Source of the DNA: a filamentous cyanobacterium CCT1
GTDB taxonomy: Bacteria; Cyanobacteriota; Cyanobacteriia; Phormidesmidales; Phormidesmidaceae
DNA length: 44,806 nucleotides
Assembly (NCBI GenBank): GCA_003017855.1
Contig: PYER01000019.1
Coordinates: forward strand, 1 to 44,806
Direction: 5' to 3'
Each line of letters begins with the position of its first letter. The stretch's first letter is position 1. A model generated the notes under the pieces. That model did no database searches and had not been told where the DNA came from. It saw only the letters and a program-made list of their open reading frames with translations. Below are positions 43,744 to 44,806 of the stretch, in pieces. The position numbers were made by a program, and so were the translations under genes.

Positions 43744-43977
43744 GGCTTTACTCCTAAACGCTGCCAAAGTTTAACCAGCATTGACTGTTTTGGCTTAACT
43801 GCGATGGCAATGTAAACAAAATATGTTCTCTTGAGCAGCTAGGTATTGGTGTGCTGGCGGCGCTGCTGTGGTGCTGTGGTGCTGTGTGCTGTGGCAGCCT
43901 ACGTAAGCTACTGGGCAGTCAACTATTACACTAGCACTGGCATGGTAATGTGTCCTAAACCCCGCTCATCAATCGGT

Positions 43978-44193
43978 TTAGTTATTTCGCGAACTCAATC
44001 GTCCCGTCTCATCTTTTCTAGCTGGTGAACGGTCACCCCGTGCCGAGGTGAACTTACTATCAATCAAGCTCATGCTTTGAATCATCGCTGCTATGACCTG
44101 GGCCTTAGACTCCGGCGGGTAGCTAGGCATGTTTGCCTCAGCCCAAGCAAGGGCCTCAGCGGCATGGCTTGCAGTTTTGGTGTAATTGTCCAT
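43978..44193 (-). CDS. Hypothetical 71-residue protein beside the insertion sequence
   Basis: The frame from the ATG at 44193 reads MDNYTKTASHAAEALAWAEA, then MPSYPPESKAQVIAAMIQSM, and ends in a basic polar tail. It looks protein-like up to about residue 50. The frame stays open upstream into the insertion sequence, where the translation no longer looks natural. The probable left end of the ISAs1 element is about nine bases before this ATG, so its ribosome binding site may have been lost to the insertion. Confidence 0.45.
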   Translation of the reverse strand: MDNYTKTASHAAEALAWAEANMPSYPPESKAQVIAAMIQSMSLIDSKFTSARGDRSPARKDETGRLSSRNN

Positions 44194-44201
44194 TGCGTTG
44201 C

Positions 44202-44806
44202 CAGGGCAAACGCATACTCGGCGAGTAGGGATACTAATGGATAGGTTTGTTATCAAGGCTATCCATGTCTTCTTCAGTGCCACCGACCGATTCACTGTTA
44301 AGCCACTTTGAGGGTCTAGAGGATCCACGTACCGGCTATCTGATTGAGCACCGCATGGTGGATATGGTGGCCTTGACGATCTGTGCGGTGGTCTGTGGCG
44401 CAGAGACTTGGGTCGATATCGAGGCCTATGGCCAGAGCAAAGTGGACTGGTTAAGAACCTTTCTGGCGTTGCCTAACGGCATTCCATCCCATGACACGAT
44501 TAGCCGGCTGTTTGCCCAACTCGACCCCGAACAGTTCCAAGACTGCTTTTTGAATTGGATTCAAACCGTGGCACAACTCAGTGCTGGGACGGTCGTCGCT
44601 GTAGATGGCAAAACCCTGCGGCGCTCCTATGACCGAGGCCGGAGCAAAGGCGCCATTCACATGGTGAGCGCCTGGGCGGCCGAGAATCGCTTGGTGCTGG
44701 GGCAAGTTAAGGTGGACGAAAAATCGAACGAAATTACGGCGATTCCTGAACTGCTCAAGGTGCTGGCGTTGAACGGCTGCATCGTCACCCTCGACGCCAT
44801 GGGAAC
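44202..44806 (+). mobile_element. ISAs1-family insertion sequence, left end, truncated by window
   Basis: The transposase at 44265 identifies the family. The left end is placed tentatively near 44202, where CAGGGCAAACGCATACTCG begins, because ISAs1 elements typically start with CAGG. The right end and target duplication are outside the window, so the boundary is not verified. Confidence 0.6.
44265..44806 (+). CDS. ISAs1-family transposase, 3' truncated by window edge
   Basis: The frame opens at ATG 44265 and runs without a stop for 180 codons to the window end. The N-terminal domain has LLSHFEGLEDPRTGYLIEHR, LPNGIPSHDTISRLFAQLDP and FLNWIQTV. The first catalytic Asp is in VAVDGKTLRRSYDRG and the second in VTLDAMG, both intact. 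That is the DDE_Tnp_ISAs1 pattern. A full copy is about 370 residues, so roughly half is visible. It appears functional as far as it goes and is the only intact IS gene in the window. Confidence 0.92.
   Translation, partial: MSSSVPPTDSLLSHFEGLEDPRTGYLIEHRMVDMVALTICAVVCGAETWVDIEAYGQSKVDWLRTFLALPNGIPSHDTISRLFAQLDPEQFQDCFLNWIQTVAQLSAGTVVAVDGKTLRRSYDRGRSKGAIHMVSAWAAENRLVLGQVKVDEKSNEITAIPELLKVLALNGCIVTLDAMG

Noticed and set aside
1-44806. CRISPR arrays, tRNA, rRNA or replication initiator genes
   Set aside because: No regularly spaced repeats, cloverleaf-type sequences, rRNA stretches or Rep-type proteins were seen on reading both strands. The Cas4-like protein is not next to any cas gene.

Overview
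This window most likely comes from a cyanobacterial plasmid or integrated mobilizable element. The HIP1 octamer GCGATCGC recurs throughout (for example near 3508, 4161, 5228, 7105, 11177, 12985, 17943, 28337, 33860 and 37403), which is typical of cyanobacterial DNA. Several proteins also have a cyanobacterial flavour, including a kinase with a characteristic N-terminal helix-turn-helix and an excisionase-like small protein. No replication initiator, rRNA, tRNA or CRISPR array was found.

Layout. 1-0.9 kb: the 3' part of a berberine-bridge-type FAD oxidoreductase. 1.0-2.8 kb (minus): four small plasmid-type genes (DUF6876, J-domain, a 57-residue protein, a membrane/coiled-coil protein), separated by terminator-like hairpins. 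3.1-5.7 kb: a TrwC/TraI-type relaxase-helicase. 5.9-9.5 kb (minus): a three-gene module of a kinase with an HTH domain, a membrane-anchored Cas4-like protein with a degenerate active site, and a second kinase. 9.8-17.8 kb: an R388-like stbA-stbB-stbC set, a small membrane protein, a VirD4/TrwB-type coupling protein, a gene-free stretch that could hold oriT, a ribbon-helix-helix protein and four accessory genes.

18.0-33.3 kb is a composite defence island, all on the plus strand: hsdM, a DUF262/DUF1524 protein, hsdS, an AAA+ ATPase plus subtilisin-like protease pair (IetAS-like), hsdR, and a gene coupled to hsdR. That last gene encodes a degenerate HsdM-like methylase, then an HsdS-like specificity segment, then a Schlafen/AlbA_2 domain. 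A strong terminator closes the island.

33.4-37.1 kb: a DUF1016 remnant, a KfrA-like protein, an intact tyrosine recombinase, a small HTH protein, an IS1 relic and a GIY-YIG-like protein. 37.8-39.7 kb (minus): an FHA-GGDEF-EAL protein. 39.7-44.8 kb is mostly decayed: an IS1595-family transposase relic, another transposase scrap, long gene-free DNA with terminators and a palindromic direct repeat, three small ORFs, and the start of an ISAs1-family insertion sequence that runs off the window.

How the parts fit. Relaxase, coupling protein, RHH protein and Stb proteins would process the DNA and deliver it to a secretion channel; no mating-pair-formation genes are present, so the element appears mobilizable rather than self-transmissible. 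The cargo is dominated by defence: a type I restriction-modification locus with two other systems nested in it, and a kinase/Cas4-like module lying between the relaxase and the stb operon. The least familiar items are the methylase-TRD-Schlafen fusion and the kinase/Cas4-like/kinase module.
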